64,000 bases of DNA, taken from assembly GCF_002878395.1 (NCBI RefSeq), contig NC_061121.1, positions 135,951,411-136,015,410 of the forward strand. Direction: 5' to 3'. Source of the stretch: Capsicum annuum. Lineage: Eukaryota; Streptophyta; Magnoliopsida; Solanales; Solanaceae. The notes under the pieces were generated by a model. That model was given only the letters and a program-made list of their open reading frames with translations. It had not been told where the DNA came from and made no database searches. This document shows, piece after piece, positions 46,405-56,910 of the stretch (within the stretch, counting starts at the first letter, position 1; each line of letters begins with the position of its first letter). A program made the translations under genes and the position numbers.

Positions 46405-47073
46405 AGATAGCCTAAACCAAGCTAAAAACCAAATCTAAGGACTTAAGACACAAAAATCTGCAACCACACAAAAAGGAAACAACACACATAGAAGAAAAGA
46501 GATGAAGAAGAGATGCATAAAGTAAAGATAGTAGAGAGACCCTCACTTCCACCAATGATTAGCACTAGAAGGTGTCTCAAACCTTCAAACACACCTCACC
46601 AATGTAATATCAAACCCCACTCTTAGGTGAACAAAGGAATTCACACTCCCTCAATTCCACCTTTCTTGCCAAATGTTCAATACAGGTGAAAAACCTTCCA
46701 AATACATTCAACACTCAATTTTAGGATTCTAAGCTAAAACTAGAAAACTAAAGTTACAAACTAAAGAGTATTCTTTCAATATTCTTCAAAACTAAAAAGA
46801 ATAGTCTATAATGTCAATTCTTACTATTACATAACAATTGAAAAAAATGCCCTTAATGAGGGTTAGACAAAACGGCGCCTCTTGAGTATTGAAATGTAGT
46901 GTATAAAGTCTACTTTGCCCTTCACATCAGGTTCCTATTGAGTGCATAAGTTCTCCTCCTTTTCTTCTCATGAACAAGGCTTCAAAATGCTCCAAAAGTT
47001 CTTCAATTACTTGCCAATTCCAAGGAACCTTGGACAATATCTTGTGCTCTTGGTGCTCCTTATGTTTGTATCA
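46405..47073 (-). repeat. X6 3' LTR (about 669 bp)
   Basis: It ends ATGTTTGTATCA on the plus strand, with AAGATGGAGAGGA on the other strand after it. Length and words match X2 and X3. Confidence 0.82.
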
Positions 47074-47087
47074 TCCTCTCCATCTTG

Positions 47088-47689
47088 AAAGGAATTTGTC
47101 CTAAAATTCAGATCCTGCAAAACCAAAGAGAGACCAAAACAAACACACAATCCTCTTGGTAGGAGGGTTAGTATTAGTACCACACTCATATCATCAACCC
47201 ATGGTTGCTCACACTTGACATATACCCAATTATCCTTGGTATTTGACATGAAAAGATTAGCTTAAAGGATACCAAAGACATGATTAGCATCAATATCAAA
47301 AGTAATTGAGCATGACCTGAAACTACAACTTTCACATCTCAAAAGTATTCTGGGGTCAAATGGGAGTAATAAACAAGGGTTTCAGCCAAGATGACCCACT
47401 CCTTTCTCTAGGCTGCCAAGCTCACAAATATTTAAGGCATTATTCATAATTTTGACATAAACAAGGTCGCTATGAACAATACTAATATCATGGATCTTAT
47501 TACACAAGTTCAAAGGACTATGCTCCACACAAGATCATCATTATAAATATCAACACTAACTTAAAAGTTTTCAATCACACTATACTCTTGTTCAAGTAGT
47601 GAGCTAATATTAGGGGCACATGGTTCATTATACACATTAAGAGATAAGGCAACTACAAAGGTGCACAAAATCCATGTAGCATTGTAACT
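47088..47689 (-). pseudogene. X6 stretch between ORF2 stop and polypurine tract
   Basis: 600 bp that by its words (codon-like runs such as those for D-E-S and S-C-Q-V near 47500) looks like a worn downstream continuation of ORF2, as in X1 14130-14750. The only open frame, 47249-47007, runs partly into the LTR. No firm gene. Confidence 0.4.
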
Positions 47690-49312
47690 CTAAGTGGACC
47701 AATAAACAAATGTCCTGCCCCTACATAAAACAAATCCAAGACTAGTATGGATATCATTATAAGCAAGGAGGTAGTATAAGAAGACATAAAGTGTAAATGA
47801 ATCATCCAAGGTGCTATCATCAATAAGAATGCCAATGGATTCAAAATACTTAGCATGTAAGGATGGAATCAAGTCATTTAAACACATACGACTTCTTCTT
47901 TTCAAATAAAACATAAACTTGGCATCTACAAGTTGAAATTCAAGTAACTTAAGCACAAGTGTGTCAAACAAGGATGCATATGTATAAGAAATACCCCAAA
48001 GAGGCAATGACACATTTTTCCTAGGGTCCACAAATATGAAACCACTTGTGAGAAAGGTGTTCCAAATCAGAGTTAAGTCACTAAGACGGGCACCAAGATG
48101 AAATGGAAGAAGTATCCAAGGATCTCGGCCAAGGCTATACTTACTTTCCCCTAAAGTATTATCCCGAAAATTAGGAATACCTTCTATATTACCATTAGAA
48201 ATACCATGAGAAAAAAGTGGGTAGAGAAATGTGTTCCATAAGTCAACTTCAACTATAGCGTTCTCATGCATGTACTCACTACTAATCTCAAAATCCTCAC
48301 TATGAGTATGCTCAACATAAGAAACATATAGAGAAGAAGTAGATGAAATTTCCACAAATGCACTACCTTCTTTTTCAATGGAGTAATCCTCATGTAGAAA
48401 CAAACCGCCATGAGTATCAACGGAATCACAATAAAGGATATTTTCACCAGAACAATCATTAATTGGGTTTCCTAAACATTGAAGCATATCAAGGTCTTCA
48501 TCACCCAATTGACGATTCTTTACCAAAAGTGGGAGATCATCATCAAGAATCTGATGGTTAACATAATCTTTACTCAACCCTATATTCTTGATGGATCTCA
48601 AGAAATAGGACAACAAGTGAATCTTAAGCATATAAACTTTCCTATTAAACCCATCACATTGTATATCACCAGGGGTCATGCAACGAGTAATCTCACCAAC
48701 TTCATACAAGCCAACTTTCTTTGAGAGAGTATTAGTATTCAAAGGTAAGAATTTGAAGCCTAAAAGTTCACTCTTAAAGATATACATGCCATTCTTAACA
48801 TCATTTTCATTTTCATGATTTCTATGAGCAAAACTAATAATAAGACTTTCATCACACAATATGCTCAAAGAATCATCTTTACTCTCATGATAAACTCTAT
48901 CAACATCATCACTAACTTGAGACTCATCAAGCACATCATACATAAACTCAAGTAGTGGACTACATTCGTGAGTAAATTGATCATCATTCACATCCTCTCT
49001 AGTTATTGGAAACTCACATACCAACATAGAATAACCTCGGTTTTCAAAAGGGTCAACTAGTTTAAGAATACTCTTGTCACTTAGTAATGGAGCCTTATTC
49101 AAGTCATAAGTGCTAGCACTAGATGGACAAAAATCATTCTTATGAAAAGAATTGATTTTGTTATTAAAAGAATCAACTGGTGCGTGAGTACCCACAACAA
49201 GATTTTGTTCCTTATGCAACCTAAAAACACCAAGAGTATCACAAAAGAAAGATTCATACACTTCTTCACTAAGCAAATCTGAAACTACATCACTTTGACC
49301 ACTACCATCCAC
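47690..49312 (-). CDS. X6 ORF2, unknown protein, 540 codons open
   Basis: The longest open frame in the window. It starts M-D-G-S-G-Q-S-D-V-V-S-D-L-L-S-E-E-V. It has L-N-K-A-P-L-L-S-D-K-S-I (about residue 71), H-E-C-S-P-L-L-E-F-M-Y-D-V (about 115), R-D-P-W-I-L-L-P-F-H-L-G (about 406) and S-L-F-D-T-L-V-L-K-L-L-E-F-Q-L-V-D-A-K (about 458). It is acidic and serine-rich, with no zinc knuckle and no polymerase, protease or DDE motif. No clear membrane span or signal peptide is seen. In-frame sequence upstream (linker with P-L-A-E-S-S-N-L) continues the homology beyond the ATG, with stops. Its blocks recur in X1, X2, X3 and X5 in the same order. Family function unknown; it stands where RT-RNaseH-integrase would be. 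Confidence 0.7.
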   Translation of the reverse strand: MDGSGQSDVVSDLLSEEVYESFFCDTLGVFRLHKEQNLVVGTHAPVDSFNNKINSFHKNDFCPSSASTYDLNKAPLLSDKSILKLVDPFENRGYSMLVCEFPITREDVNDDQFTHECSPLLEFMYDVLDESQVSDDVDRVYHESKDDSLSILCDESLIISFAHRNHENENDVKNGMYIFKSELLGFKFLPLNTNTLSKKVGLYEVGEITRCMTPGDIQCDGFNRKVYMLKIHLLSYFLRSIKNIGLSKDYVNHQILDDDLPLLVKNRQLGDEDLDMLQCLGNPINDCSGENILYCDSVDTHGGLFLHEDYSIEKEGSAFVEISSTSSLYVSYVEHTHSEDFEISSEYMHENAIVEVDLWNTFLYPLFSHGISNGNIEGIPNFRDNTLGESKYSLGRDPWILLPFHLGARLSDLTLIWNTFLTSGFIFVDPRKNVSLPLWGISYTYASLFDTLVLKLLEFQLVDAKFMFYLKRRSRMCLNDLIPSLHAKYFESIGILIDDSTLDDSFTLYVFLYYLLAYNDIHTSLGFVLCRGRTFVYWST

Positions 49313-50110
49313 ATCACAACAATTTAAGGTTCTAGGGGTGTAGAAGATAGATTTATTACCTTGTAGATCATGGGAAGTGTTTTATTCACTTGGTTTTGAA
49401 TAATGGCAGCCGTCATTCTCCACTTCACAATGGAATATGTCAAGATATTCCCTTGGATTCATTTTTTCATCACTTGTTCCAAGATTGGAACTTTCGGCCA
49501 AGGGTTCCATTAACTCATCAACCATGTGTGGGTATGGAACTCCTTTTGGATTCTTCTTTGAGAATATATGATCTTGAACCTACACATAATTGAAATCAAT
49601 GCTAGGTAAAGTTCTATAATTTGGGTTAGGTAACAAGGGTCCTTCGTGGACAAGATCCACAATCAAGTGTTCTTTTTCCCTTCCAATTTCACTAACCGTG
49701 GTTTCCCTTTCCTTTCCCCTTATTTATTCATATCCTCTTTGCAACTTACTATTTAGTTTCTCTCCATCTTGAGGCTTAGCCTCATTCTTCTTGGTTTCTA
49801 ATTCTCCTACTTCTCTTACTTGAATGGATTGAGTTTTGTTTAGGGAAATTTGGAGAGGGGAAATTAGATTTGGTTGAAGAAGGATTTGAATTTATGGCCT
49901 TGGATTTGGTTTCATGTAGGTTCTTTGGTTTTGAGAGGTTTGAACTTGTGGAGGGTTTGGTGGAATAAGTCTATTACCTCCCGCTTTCATTATAATCATG
50001 TCAACCCTCATTGCTTCCATCAATTCTCGAGAAAGGGCATTAATCCAAGCCAATAAGATTCCCAAAACATGATTCCCCAAAGGTTGAGATGTGGTACCTT
50101 CGGTTTCCAT
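49313..50110 (-). pseudogene. X6 Gag N-terminus and linker
   Basis: ATG 50110 (M-E-T-E-G-T-T-S-Q-P-L-G) opens a short helical segment ending in prolines (open to 49892). Then come the charged linker and H-E-G-P-L-L, V-Q-V-Q-D-H and P-L-A-E-S-S-N-L, leading into ORF2. No Gag core, knuckle or protease. Stops sit in the linker. Confidence 0.65.
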
Positions 50111-50300
50111 CATAATTGTACCTAACAAGAAGCAAAAAGTATCAAAGAGACAACCTAGAAAATGAATAAAAATGTTTGTTCAATAAAGCCTCACCACACT
50201 TGCACTCGGATCTCACCTAACACTTGGTCTCATAAGTGTTGAATACTTGGTAATACTTCGCAAGTGAATGAGTAGTGAATATGCCTTGGTCTGGAATCTT
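50111..50300 (-). other. X6 leader, truncated
   Basis: It matches the start of the X2 and X3 leaders (ACACTTG...AAGTGTTGAA, TACTTCG) and breaks off at about 50300. Confidence 0.65.
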
Positions 50301-50730
50301 TTCCTGCATAGTGACTAAGTGATTGGAGCAGTTTGTGTGTTGACCTTAAGGTGGTGAGCTTTCCTACTTGAAAAGGGATACATTTCATAGTCTCTTATCT
50401 TTGGTCGTAGACTTATTTAGACTTGGTTTGGCTAGGGGGCTTGTCCTGACATATATAAACATAAGATTTGTATAGAGGCATTATGGATAATTGCGAATTT
50501 AGGTATGTTAGTTAGTATGTTAATTTAGATAAAATGTTTAAAGAATGTGTAATTTATGATATTAGTCTTGTTTCTGCTATTTGATTTATGAACAAAGTTC
50601 ATTTCGACACTTATGAATTAAGGTGATGGTTAGGTTGGGTTAATACGGTGATTTTAAGTCCATGTTGGGCTTGAAATGCACATATAACTTGGACCGGTTT
50701 TTCTATGTCAATTTTTTATTAGAGCCTAGG
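50301..50730 (+). repeat. G5 5' LTR, 3' part, and primer site
   Basis: It ends CTATGTCA (50710), followed by a worn primer site with TTATTAGAGCCTAGG. Shared words with 59140-59220 (TGGTGAGCTTTCC, CATTTCATAGT) show that G5 and G6 LTRs are related. The LTR start is missing. Confidence 0.7.
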
Positions 50731-50919
50731 TTCATAGTCAGTTATGCGTCCACAAATTTGTGTCAAGTAGAGTCACATTTATAGGCGTATAGAGTACCAC
50801 ACTTATAAAAAAGGGGCTATGAGATATTTAGGAATATTTTTTTTCTTGTGTTTCTATCTCGAGATATAGAGTTTAAGGACTTGGATTCCTCTGATTTATG
50901 TTTGCTTATCATTCAAATC

Positions 50920-52110
50920 ATGCCTCTAAGGAAATCTGATACTAAGGTAAACCTTTCTGTCCCAACTAAAGGCCCTTTGGACGGAGTTCGGCCAACTTCT
51001 GGCGTCCATACCTAAGCTAGGGCTGTGGTATTTGACTATGCTTATGGTGTTCCACCTTTTCCCACTAATCTTGCTTATGAGAGTGACATTCCTTCTCAAA
51101 CACCATATGGGGATGCTACTAATACTGAGTTTCTCCGCTCTATTAACCACTTAACTCAATTGGTAGCTTCTCAATCAAAGTGTGGTGCTCCGAATACTAC
51201 TTATTTTGAGGCCACAAAGGTCTACCAATTCATGAGGTTGCACTCTTCTATATTTATGGGTACGAAGGTAGAGGAGGATCCTCAAAGTTTTGTTGATGAA
51301 ATAAAGAAAATCTTTTGAATCATGCATGCTTTAGAGGTTGAGGTTGTTGTGTTTGATTCCTGCTAATTGAAAGATATAACGTACTAATGGTACGAAGGGT
51401 GGGAATTATCTAGAGGTTTGGATGCTAGTTTTGTCTTATGGGATGATTTCTCTGAGGCCTTTTTGGATCACTTCTTTCTGTGAGAGTTAAGGAAAACAAA
51501 AGAGAAAGAGTTTATGAACATTAAGCATGGGAGGATGTCTATCAAGGAACTTGAAATTCCATTAGTTGTCTAGGTATGCTTCTGAGATGGTTTCTAGCAT
51601 GAAGGCTAGAATATGTAAGTTTGTTTCAGGACTATCCCAGGAGTTGGTGCTTGCAAGTAAAGCGGCTTTGTCGATCAAAGACATGGACATCTCTTGGTTG
51701 GTTATGTATATGCAATAAGTGGAGGAAGGGAAAAAGAAACAAGTTGAGTTTAGTAAATAGCAAGGGAAGAATATAGACCTTCTTATCAAAGTGGTAGAGA
51801 TGGTGGAAAGTGGACTAGGAAGAAGTGGGGAAGTTTGGGTTCTTTCTCCCTGGCTCGTGCTCCTTACCCAAAGTTATTTGGAGATCATTGATCTTAGTTT
51901 AGTTCTAGGCTTAGAGTGCGGGGCACCTAATTCCAAGATAGTGGAGTTCAGTTGACTCAAACTAACCCTTCTGATAGATTTTATGGTCAGCATCATCATG
52001 GATAGTGTAAGAATGGTAGGAATAGATATTGTGGTCAGATTGGGTACATGCAGCGTGATTGCTCCTCTTTAGTGGCTTCTTGGGCCAATGGATCCCGTCT
52101 TGCTACTTCA
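50920..52110 (+). pseudogene. G5 gag, broken
   Basis: ATG 50920 (M-P-L-R-K-S-D-T-K-V-N). One frame holds A-R-A-V-V-F-D-Y-A-Y-G-V and the open stretch 51025-51315, with F-M-G-T-K-V-E-E-D-P-Q-S-F-V-D-E-I-K-K-I-F. The knuckle near 52000-52070 is worn (R-Y-C-G-Q-I-G-Y-M-Q-R-D-C; Tyr for His). Between, frames shift several times (51320-51980). Confidence 0.87.
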
Positions 52111-52690
52111 TCTACTCTCGAACCAAAGGGTGCAATTTTTGCTTCTGCTTCTATTTCTGGCACTAGCACTAGCCGAAACTGCTTGTTTACACTTGCTACA
52201 CACCAAGATTCGGCGGCATCTCTCGATGTTGTCATTGGTATGTTGAAACTTTTCTCCCATTATATGTATTATTTACTTGATCCAGGGTCCACTCTTTTTT
52301 ATGTGACCCTATTTATTGCTGTGTATCTTGATTTTGGTCCTGAGAGTTAGTAAGTTCTTTTTTCTATATCAACACTTGTAGGAGACTCTGTGGTTGTTAA
52401 AAGGGTCTATAGAGGGTGTGTGGTATCTATTAGTGGTAGAGAAATTCTTGTAGACTTGATAGAGTAGGACATGATTGATTTTGATATTATTCTGGGGATG
52501 GATTGGTTGTGCTAGTGCTATGATTCCTTAGATTGTTGGACCCATAAGGTCATGTTTAAATTCTGTAATGAGCCCATCATTGTATGGGAGGGTGGTTTTT
52601 TAGTGCCTAAGGGAAGATTTATTTTGTATCTTAAGGCCCAAAAGTGGATCTCAAAAGGGTGTCTCTATCATTTTGTTCGAGTTAAAGATT
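52111..52690 (+). pseudogene. G5 protease and linker, broken
   Basis: In frame with gag: Y-Y-L-L-D-P-G-S-T-L-F-Y-V-T (about 52267-52308), with the active-site D-P-G-S intact. Stop at 52348. Then D-F-D-I-I-L-G-M-D-W-L near 52477 and the linker F-V-R-V-K-D-S near 52680. Confidence 0.85.
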
Positions 52691-52694
52691 CTAA

Positions 52695-53570
52695 TTGGAA
52701 AGTCCTTCTATAGAATCCATTCCCGTGGTTAATGAGTTTCCTGAGGTCTTGCCCAATGATCTCCTCGATATTTCTCCTAATAGGGAAATTGATTTTGAAA
52801 TTGATCTTATGTCGGACACTTGTCCGATTTCTATTCACCCTAATAGATTAGCTGCGACAGAGTTGAAGGAGCTTAACGAGCAATTGAAAAACCTCTTAAA
52901 TAAAGGTTGTATCTATCCTAGTATATCTTTTTGGGGTGATCCCATGTTGTTTGTGATCAAAAAAGATGGTTCCCTTTATATGTGCATTGATTATCGTCAG
53001 TTGAACAAAGTGACCATAAAGAATAAGTATCCTTTTCCTAGGATCGATAATTTGGTCAACTTCAAGGTGCAAAGTTTTTCTCTAAGATTGATCTTAGGTC
53101 GAGTTACCATTAGCTTAAAATTAGGGAAGTGGATATCCCTAAGACTACCTTTGTAACCCTGTATGCTCACAATGAGTTCCTAGTTTTATCCTTTGGATTG
53201 ACTAATGCCCCAACGGAACTCATGGATATGATGAATAGGATCTTTTATCCATTCTTTGACTTGTTTGTCATTATCTTCATTGATGACATCTTGGTCTACT
53301 CTAAAATCAAGGTAGATCATGTCGATCACCTTCATGCCATGATAAAAACTTTGATGGAACATCATTTGTACATCAAGTTCGCTAAGTATGAGTTTTGGTT
53401 GAAGGTTGTGACCTTCCTTAGTCATGTTATATCTAGTGAAAAGATTATAAAAGATCCACAAAAGGTTGTGGTGATTAAGAAATGGCCTAGACCTGCAACT
53501 CCAATAGATATTCGAAGATTTTTAGGTCTAGCTAGTTACAATAGGAGATTTGTGGATATTTTTTGACTAG
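52695..53570 (+). pseudogene. G5 reverse transcriptase, one frameshift
   Basis: The open stretch 52695-53156 covers [31 protein letters not shown] and [10 protein letters not shown] base loss near 53060-53120 shifts to 53129-53566, with [16 protein letters not shown] and the catalytic [10 protein letters not shown] (about 53275). It ends in F-L-G-L-A-S-Y-N-R-R-F. Well preserved apart from the shift. Confidence 0.9.
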
Positions 53571-54225
53571 ATGCCCCATTAACCAAGTTGACCCAAATGA
53601 ATGTCAAATTTTTATGGTCGGATTCCTATGAGGGTAGTTTTGAAAAGTTGGAAGATAAATTGACTTCTTCTCCAGATTTGACCTTGCCCGAGGTTAATGA
53701 TAGATTTGTAGTGTATTATGATGCTTTTTGTATTGGTCTTGGTTGTGTATTGATGCAGCACAGTAGGGTGGCGGCCTATGTTTCTAGGAAATTGAAAGTT
53801 CATGAGAAGAACTACCCTACTCATGACTTGGAATTGTTAACGGTGGTATTTGCCTTGAAGATTTAGTGTCACTATCTCTATGGGGTTCATGGGATATATT
53901 TTTCGATCATAAGAGCCTTCGGTATGTTTTTACTTAGAAGGAGTTGAATCTTAGGCAAAAGAGATGGCTTGAGTTGTTGATCAACTACGACATGTGTCTT
54001 TATTACCATCCAGGTAAATCTAACGTGGTTGCTGATGCTCTTAGTAGATTATCCATGGGGAGTTTAGCCTATGTGGATGAGGATAAGCAGGAAATGGTGA
54101 ATGACATTCACTATTTGGATAATCTTGGAGTTCATCTCGTTGACACAAAGGATGGTGGTGTATTTGTGAATCAAGTATCCCAGTTGTCTCTTGTTATTGA
54201 GATAAAGTAAAAGAAAATTTTAGAT
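53571..54225 (+). pseudogene. G5 RNase H, broken
   Basis: The open stretch 53588-53866 has [16 protein letters not shown] and [15 protein letters not shown] (Asp and Glu kept). A TAG for Trp follows. After a frame change, 53944-54210 has R-W-L-E-L-L-I-N-Y-D and V-V-A-D-A-L-S-R-L-S. The F-x-D-H-K-S-L block near 53905 is damaged. Confidence 0.87.
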
Positions 54226-55200
54226 CCTGAATTGATGAAGATTAAGAGTAATGTGGGTTAACAGATGATTGTTGATTTCATGATTGGTGGTGATGGCATT
54301 TTGAGATACCAAGGTAGGCTATGCATTCCTAACGTTGATGGATTGAGGGAAAGAATTATGGTTAAGTCTTATGATCTCGGTGCTATTCATCCCGGATTTG
54401 TAAAGATGTATCATGATATTAGGAAGTTCTATTGGTGGAGTCATATAAAGCGAGATATGGCTAGTTTTGTGGCTAAGTGTATGGTGTGTGAACAAGTGAA
54501 AATTGAACACATGTGGTCCAGAGTTTTGTAACAAGAGATTTAATTGCCCAAATGGAAATGGGAGGTGATTAATATGGATTTCATTACCAGTCTACCCCAG
54601 TCTCGAAATCAATGTAATTCTATTTGGTTCACTGTGTATAAGATGACCAAGTCCACTCACTTTTTATGGTGAGGACTAATTACTCGGTGGAGGATTATGC
54701 TAAGTTATATCTCGCAGAGATTATGAAATTTCATGGAGCTCTAATTTCTATCATATCGTATCTAGGTACTCTATTCTTATCTTACTTTTGGAAGTTGTTT
54801 CAAAAAAGTTAGAGGACTAAGGTGTTCCTTAGTATCGCTTCCCACCCGTAAACGGATGGACAAGCGGAGAGGACCATCCAAACATTGGAAGATATGCTGC
54901 ATTCTTGTGTGATTGATTATAGTGGTAGTTGGTACAACCATTTGTCTTTGATCGAATTTTCCTATAACAATAGTTACCACTCTAGCATAGGCATGTCCCC
55001 TTTTGAGGTGTTGTATTGAAGGAGATATCATTCTCCTATTTGGTGGTATGAAGTTGGTGAGGGTAAGTTTCCTGGCCCTGATTTGATTCACCAAGCCTTA
55101 GATAAGGTGAAGGTGATTTGGGATAGGTTGTAAACCACTCAAAGTCGTCAAAAATCCTATGCGGATGTGAGATGTAGAGATTTGGAGTTTAATATTGGCG
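54226..55200 (+). pseudogene. G5 integrase, broken
   Basis: The open stretch 54265-54531 has the zinc-binding H-P-G, M-Y-H-D-I-R-K-F-Y-W-W and C-M-V-C-E-Q. All HHCC ligands are visible. The core starts N-M-D-F-I-T-S-L-P-Q (about 54573, first Asp kept), then loses frame near 54665. Later pieces are D-G-Q-A-E-R (about 54857) and [11 protein letters not shown] (about 54955). Not functional. Confidence 0.85.
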
Positions 55201-55660
55201 ATTGGTATTCTTGAATATGTCTCCAATGAAGGGAGTGATGTGATTTGGCAAGACAGGGAAGCTTAGACCCCGATATGGTGGTCCTTACTTTATTTCGAGA
55301 AGGATTTTCCATGTTGCCTATGAGTTAGAATTGCCTCCTAGTTTGAACTTCATCTACCCAATTTTCCATGTCTCTATGTTGCATAAATATGTGGGCAATC
55401 CTTTGTTGGTTGTCCCTTTGGGGTATGTTGGTATTTAAGATTTTTATCCTATAAGGAGGTCCCAATGAGGATCTTATATTGGCAAGTTCGCCGGTTGTAA
55501 ACAAAAAAGGTGGCTTCAGTGAAGGCTATATTGAGGAACCAAAAGTCCATGGAAGATACTTGGGAGGCAGAAGAGGATATCAACTCCAAGTATCCATATT
55601 TGTTTTTCATTTTGAAAACCCTTTCTTGAGTTATGCCAAGGAATTTGACTTATGTCCTCG
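55201..55660 (+). pseudogene. G5 integrase C-terminus and chromodomain
   Basis: Words for P-R-Y-G-G-P-Y near 55270, H-V-S-M-L-H-K-Y near 55365, R-I-L-Y-W-Q-V-R-R-L near 55470 and E-A-E-E-D-I-N-S-K-Y-P-Y-L-F near 55564 lie in different frames. Together they mark a chromodomain of the same type as G1 and G2. Confidence 0.75.
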
Positions 55661-55902
55661 GTAGACAAAGTTCAATTCTCTAATCTTTGAATTGAGCAAG
55701 TGTTTTTGATAAATAATGGGTTTCAGTCCCAATGTAAAAAAAAAATGGTTGATTAATAATGATCTTGGCATGTCTTTATCCTTGTTGTATGTCTTGTTTT
55801 CTAACTAGATCAAAGGTTAGTTGATGTGTAATAATGTGTCAACTAGTGTTTGTGCTTGCCTTACCCATCAATCAAGGGTGAATGATCCAAGTGGGGGAGA
55901 AT
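55661..55902 (+). other. G5 3' untranslated region and polypurine tract
   Basis: No gene. It ends AAGTGGGGGAGAAT (about 55889-55902), directly before the LTR start. Confidence 0.75.
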
Positions 55903-56310
55903 TGAAACACCTAGGCTTTGGACCCTTAGAAAGTTTCCTTAGTTGAAGCTTATGGACTAGGTACGACTTCAGGGTAGCAGTCGTACCCTTAAATACGACT
56001 CAGTTACCCCCTTTCATATGATAAGAAGTGTGGTAGGGGTTACATACTGTCTAAGATACGACTTAGCCTCCCTATGGTCGTCTAGTAGGGAATGATTCGT
56101 ACACTACCTAGTTATATGGAGTGTTGAGCTTGACATAGATAAAACTGTCTTGGGTACGGTTTGGCGATATGGTTTAGGGTACCACTCATACCCTTGGGAA
56201 TGAGTCATGAGTGTGTGGTCATACCTTGGTCGGTGTAGGGGTCCTTGGTGTGGCCTAGGGTATGAATTAGGAGCCATACATTAAATTGTCATTTTGATCT
56301 TCTTTTTCCT
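55903..56310 (+). repeat. G5 3' LTR, front part
   Basis: Starts TGAAACACCTAGGC. It contains facing words GTACGACT and AGTCGTAC with further TACGACT copies (55955-56230), a CG-rich cluster as in G1 and G4. It changes near 56310 to pararetrovirus-like sequence; the exact junction is uncertain. Confidence 0.65.
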
Positions 56311-56910
56311 AATCAGTTCCCTAAATGGTATCAAATCCAAGTTGCCAGGGAGGGAGTATGTGTATGAGTAGTAGCGGCTAGAGCATTTTTCTATCCTAGA
56401 GCCGGTCAAAATTAGTGTTACTCCTGGAATAATCATTTCTCTGGTTAGTAAATACTGTTGTTCTTCCTTTATGTTATTAGTTTTATTCCTTTAAGTTGGG
56501 TAGCCATTTAATAGCGGTTTAGATGTTGGCAAACCCGAAATTTCCATTGGATTAGCTCTGAGTATGTGAAAAATAGAACTGGACCCAGAGGGTGTTCTTG
56601 TTCCCGAGCCTATAGGAATAAAATTAAAGAACGCTAGAAGAAGACAAACCAGTAATTACTACAAAGAAATTATTATTGAAGGAGTAACATCTAAAGTATG
56701 GTCCTAGGATAGTGTTTTCTTTCTCATCAGCAAAAGCCTTAATGCATACTCCAACTAACCAAAATGTAATAAATAGTGTTAATATTTCTGCTACCTCTAA
56801 TAAAATAGCTAAAAGGGAAAGCGATTTTCAGAATTAGAATATTCCAAAAGAAATTTTTAACAGTCTATAAAATTGGACACTTTGATTTTGTTAAAAAATA
56901 TAATTTTTAA
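56311..56910 (+). other. Endogenous pararetrovirus leader region
   Basis: About 600 bases with stops in all frames. It begins near TGGTATCAAATCC, which resembles an iMet-type primer site. Its last 100 bases, read in shifting frames, look like a worn N-terminus of the movement-protein gene that follows. The assignment rests mainly on position. Confidence 0.45.

Larger units (their letters stand above)
46405..50300 (-). mobile_element. X6: X-family element with 540-codon ORF2, 5' end lost
   Basis: Minus strand. 3' LTR 46405-47073, polypurine tract 47074-47087, ORF2 49312-47690, linker, Gag N-terminus from 50110, and leader to about 50300. At that point the sequence changes to the interior of a G5 LTR. 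Its 5' LTR is absent. The left border is uncertain by a few bases because the first LTR bases (AGATAG) are altered. Confidence 0.82.

Noticed and set aside
47690..49312. The 540-codon frame as a host gene
   Set aside because: It lies between an X Gag start and an X polypurine tract plus LTR, and worn copies sit at the same place in four other X elements.
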